This document shows, in pieces, positions 62,601-64,000 of a stretch of 64,000 nucleotides of DNA. This DNA comes from Sipunculus nudus (taxonomy: Eukaryota > Annelida > Sipuncula > Golfingiida > Sipunculidae). The stretch is taken from assembly GCA_026874595.1 (NCBI GenBank), contig CM049322.1, forward strand, positions 22,789,400-22,853,399, in the 5' to 3' direction. Under the pieces are notes generated by a model. The model made no database searches and had not been told where the DNA came from. It saw nothing but the letters and a program-made list of their open reading frames with translations. The position numbers and the translations under genes were made by a program. Numbering within the stretch: position 1 is the stretch's first letter; every line of letters begins with the position of its first letter.

Positions 62601-64000
62601 TTACTCTGGACATTATCCCAGTCAGTTTAATGAGAAATAAGATTCATGAGAGGAGCTAACTCAGGTCATTATCCCAGTCAGTTTAATGAGAAATGAGATT
62701 CATGAGAGGAGCCAACTCTGGTGATTATCCCAGTCAGTTTAATAAAAAATGAGATTCATGGGAGGAGCTAACTCTGGACATTATCCCAGTCAGTTTAATG
62801 AGAAATGAGATTCATGAGAGAAGCTAACTCAGGTGATTATCCCAGTCAGTTTAATGAGAAATGAGATTCACGACAGGAGCTTACTCTGGACATTATCCCA
62901 GTCAGTTTAATGTGAAATGAGATTAATGAGAGGAGCTAACTCAGGTCATTATCCCAGTCAGTTTAATGAGAAATGAGATTCATGAGAGGAGCTTACTCAG
63001 TTTAATTTTCCCAGAAAGCTTAATGAGAAATGAGACTAATGAGAGGAGCTAACTCTGGTGATTATCTCAGTCAGCTTAATGAGAAATGAGATTCACGAGA
63101 GGAGCTTACTCAGGTCATTATCCCAGTCAGTTTAATGAGAAATGAGATTAATGAGAGGAGCTAACTCAGGTCATTATCCCAGTCAGTTTAATGAGAAATG
63201 AGATTCATGAGAGGAGCTAACTCTGGACATTATCCCAGTCAGTTTAATGAGAAATGAGATTAATGAGAGGAGCTAACTCAGGTCATTATCCCAGTCAGTT
63301 TAATGAGAAATGAGATTCATGAGAGGAGCTAACTCTGGACATTATCCCAGTCAGTTTAATGAGAAATGAGATTCATGAGAGGAGCCAACTCTGGTGATTA
63401 TCCCAGTCAGTATAATGAGAAATGAGATTCATGAGAGGAGCTAACTCAGGTCATTATCCCAATCAGCTTAATGAGAAATGAGATTAATGAGAGGAGCTAA
63501 TGCAGGTCATTATCCAAGTCAGTTTAATGAGAAATGAGATTTATGAGAGGAGCTAACTCTGGACATTATCCCAGTCAGTTTGATGAGAAATAAAATTCAT
63601 CAGAGGAGCTAACTTTGGTGATTATCCCAGTCAGTTTAATGAGAAATGAGATTCACGAGAGGAGCTAACTCTGGTGATTATCCCAGTCAGTTTAATGAGA
63701 AATGAGATTCATGAGAGGAGCTAACTCAGGTCATTATCCCAGACAGCTTAATGAGAAATGAGATTAATGAGAGGAGTTAACTCTGGTGATTATCCCAGTC
63801 AGCTTAATGAGAAATGAGATTCACGAGAGGAGCTAACTCAGGTCATTATCCCAGTCAGTTAAATGAGAAATGAGATTAATGAGAGGAGCTAACTCAGGTC
63901 ATTATCCCAGTCAGTTTAATGAGAAATGAGATTCATGAGAGGAGCTAACTCAGGTCATTTTCCAATACAGCTTAATGAGAAATGAGATTAATGAGAGGAG
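47617..64000. repeat. Satellite DNA: 56-bp monomer, about 290 tandem copies with higher-order structure, runs off the right edge
   Basis: The monomer, phased at 'aatgagaaatgagattcatg', continues 'agaggagctaactc' and then 'aggtcattatcccagtcagt' 'tt'. Successive 'cagttt' landmarks are 56 bp apart. GC is about 39%. The 5' half is made of short ATGAG-type sub-repeats; the 3' half is unique within the unit. Sequence classes differ at fixed places: attcatgag/attaatgag/attcacgag; ctaactcaggtcatt/ctaactctggacatt/ctaactttggtgatt/ctaatgcaggtcatt/ctaagtctggtaatt; cagttt/cagctt/cagtata. These classes recur in long identical orders, giving nested higher-order repeats. The first two or three monomers are the most diverged, as usual at an array edge. 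All frames are full of stops. Pericentromeric, centromeric or other heterochromatic location is possible but not shown by sequence alone. Confidence 0.97.

Noticed and set aside
47617-64000. CRISPR-like regular repeat array
   Set aside because: Monomers are contiguous with no unique spacers, the genome is animal, and no cas-like genes are present. It is ordinary satellite DNA.

Overview
The window is animal nuclear DNA, most likely from a bivalve mollusc. Coding sequence is sparse and AT-rich, and is split into short exons with GT-AG introns and AATAAA signals. The spacers hold microsatellites, minisatellites, small inverted-repeat elements and non-LTR retrotransposon debris. A repeat family with AGCTCAGCTGA ends, a 'tccgtccgtctgtccg' stretch and a 'cccatggg' terminus occurs several times; from memory it resembles repeats common in oyster and scallop genomes. 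The bivalve placement is inference and was not searched.

Layout. (1) Position 161-209 (minus) is a signal-peptide exon of a secreted protein that continues off the left edge. (2) 0.3-14 kb has no convincing gene: LINE scraps at 3.4 and 8.1 kb, a large mollusc-type repeat at 8.5-10 kb and an 18-bp minisatellite at 12 kb. (3) 13991-28621 (plus) is a 13-coding-exon gene for a FERM-domain protein of the ezrin/radixin/moesin/merlin type, about 668 aa by my splice model. Its introns hold a 2.8-kb long-inverted-repeat element, several MITE-like elements, tRNA-like SINE pieces, a LINE fragment and two minisatellites that each contain a splice donor. (4) 31.5-34.0 kb looks like a decayed tandem copy of the next gene: a first exon with GTG where ATG should be, and a copy of the 3' UTR with no catalytic exons between. 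(5) 35182-39902 (plus) is an intact 5-exon gene for a core-1 beta-1,3-galactosyltransferase-like enzyme (GT31, C1GALT1-like, 359 aa). (6) 40.5-46.5 kb holds a scrap of one retrotransposon followed by a nearly full-length but broken L1/Tx1-type LINE (ORF1 coiled coil plus RRM; ORF2 endonuclease, RT and zinc finger). (7) From 47617 to the window end lies one satellite array: a 56-bp monomer, about 290 copies, with nested higher-order repeats, running off the right edge.

The two intact genes have separate jobs: one is a membrane-cytoskeleton linker and the other a Golgi glycosyltransferase. No operon-like link is implied. The features most worth following are the higher-order structure of the 56-bp satellite, the splice-donor minisatellites of the FERM gene (one offers an in-frame 18-codon extension), the long-inverted-repeat element in its intron 5, and the decayed GT31 duplicate.
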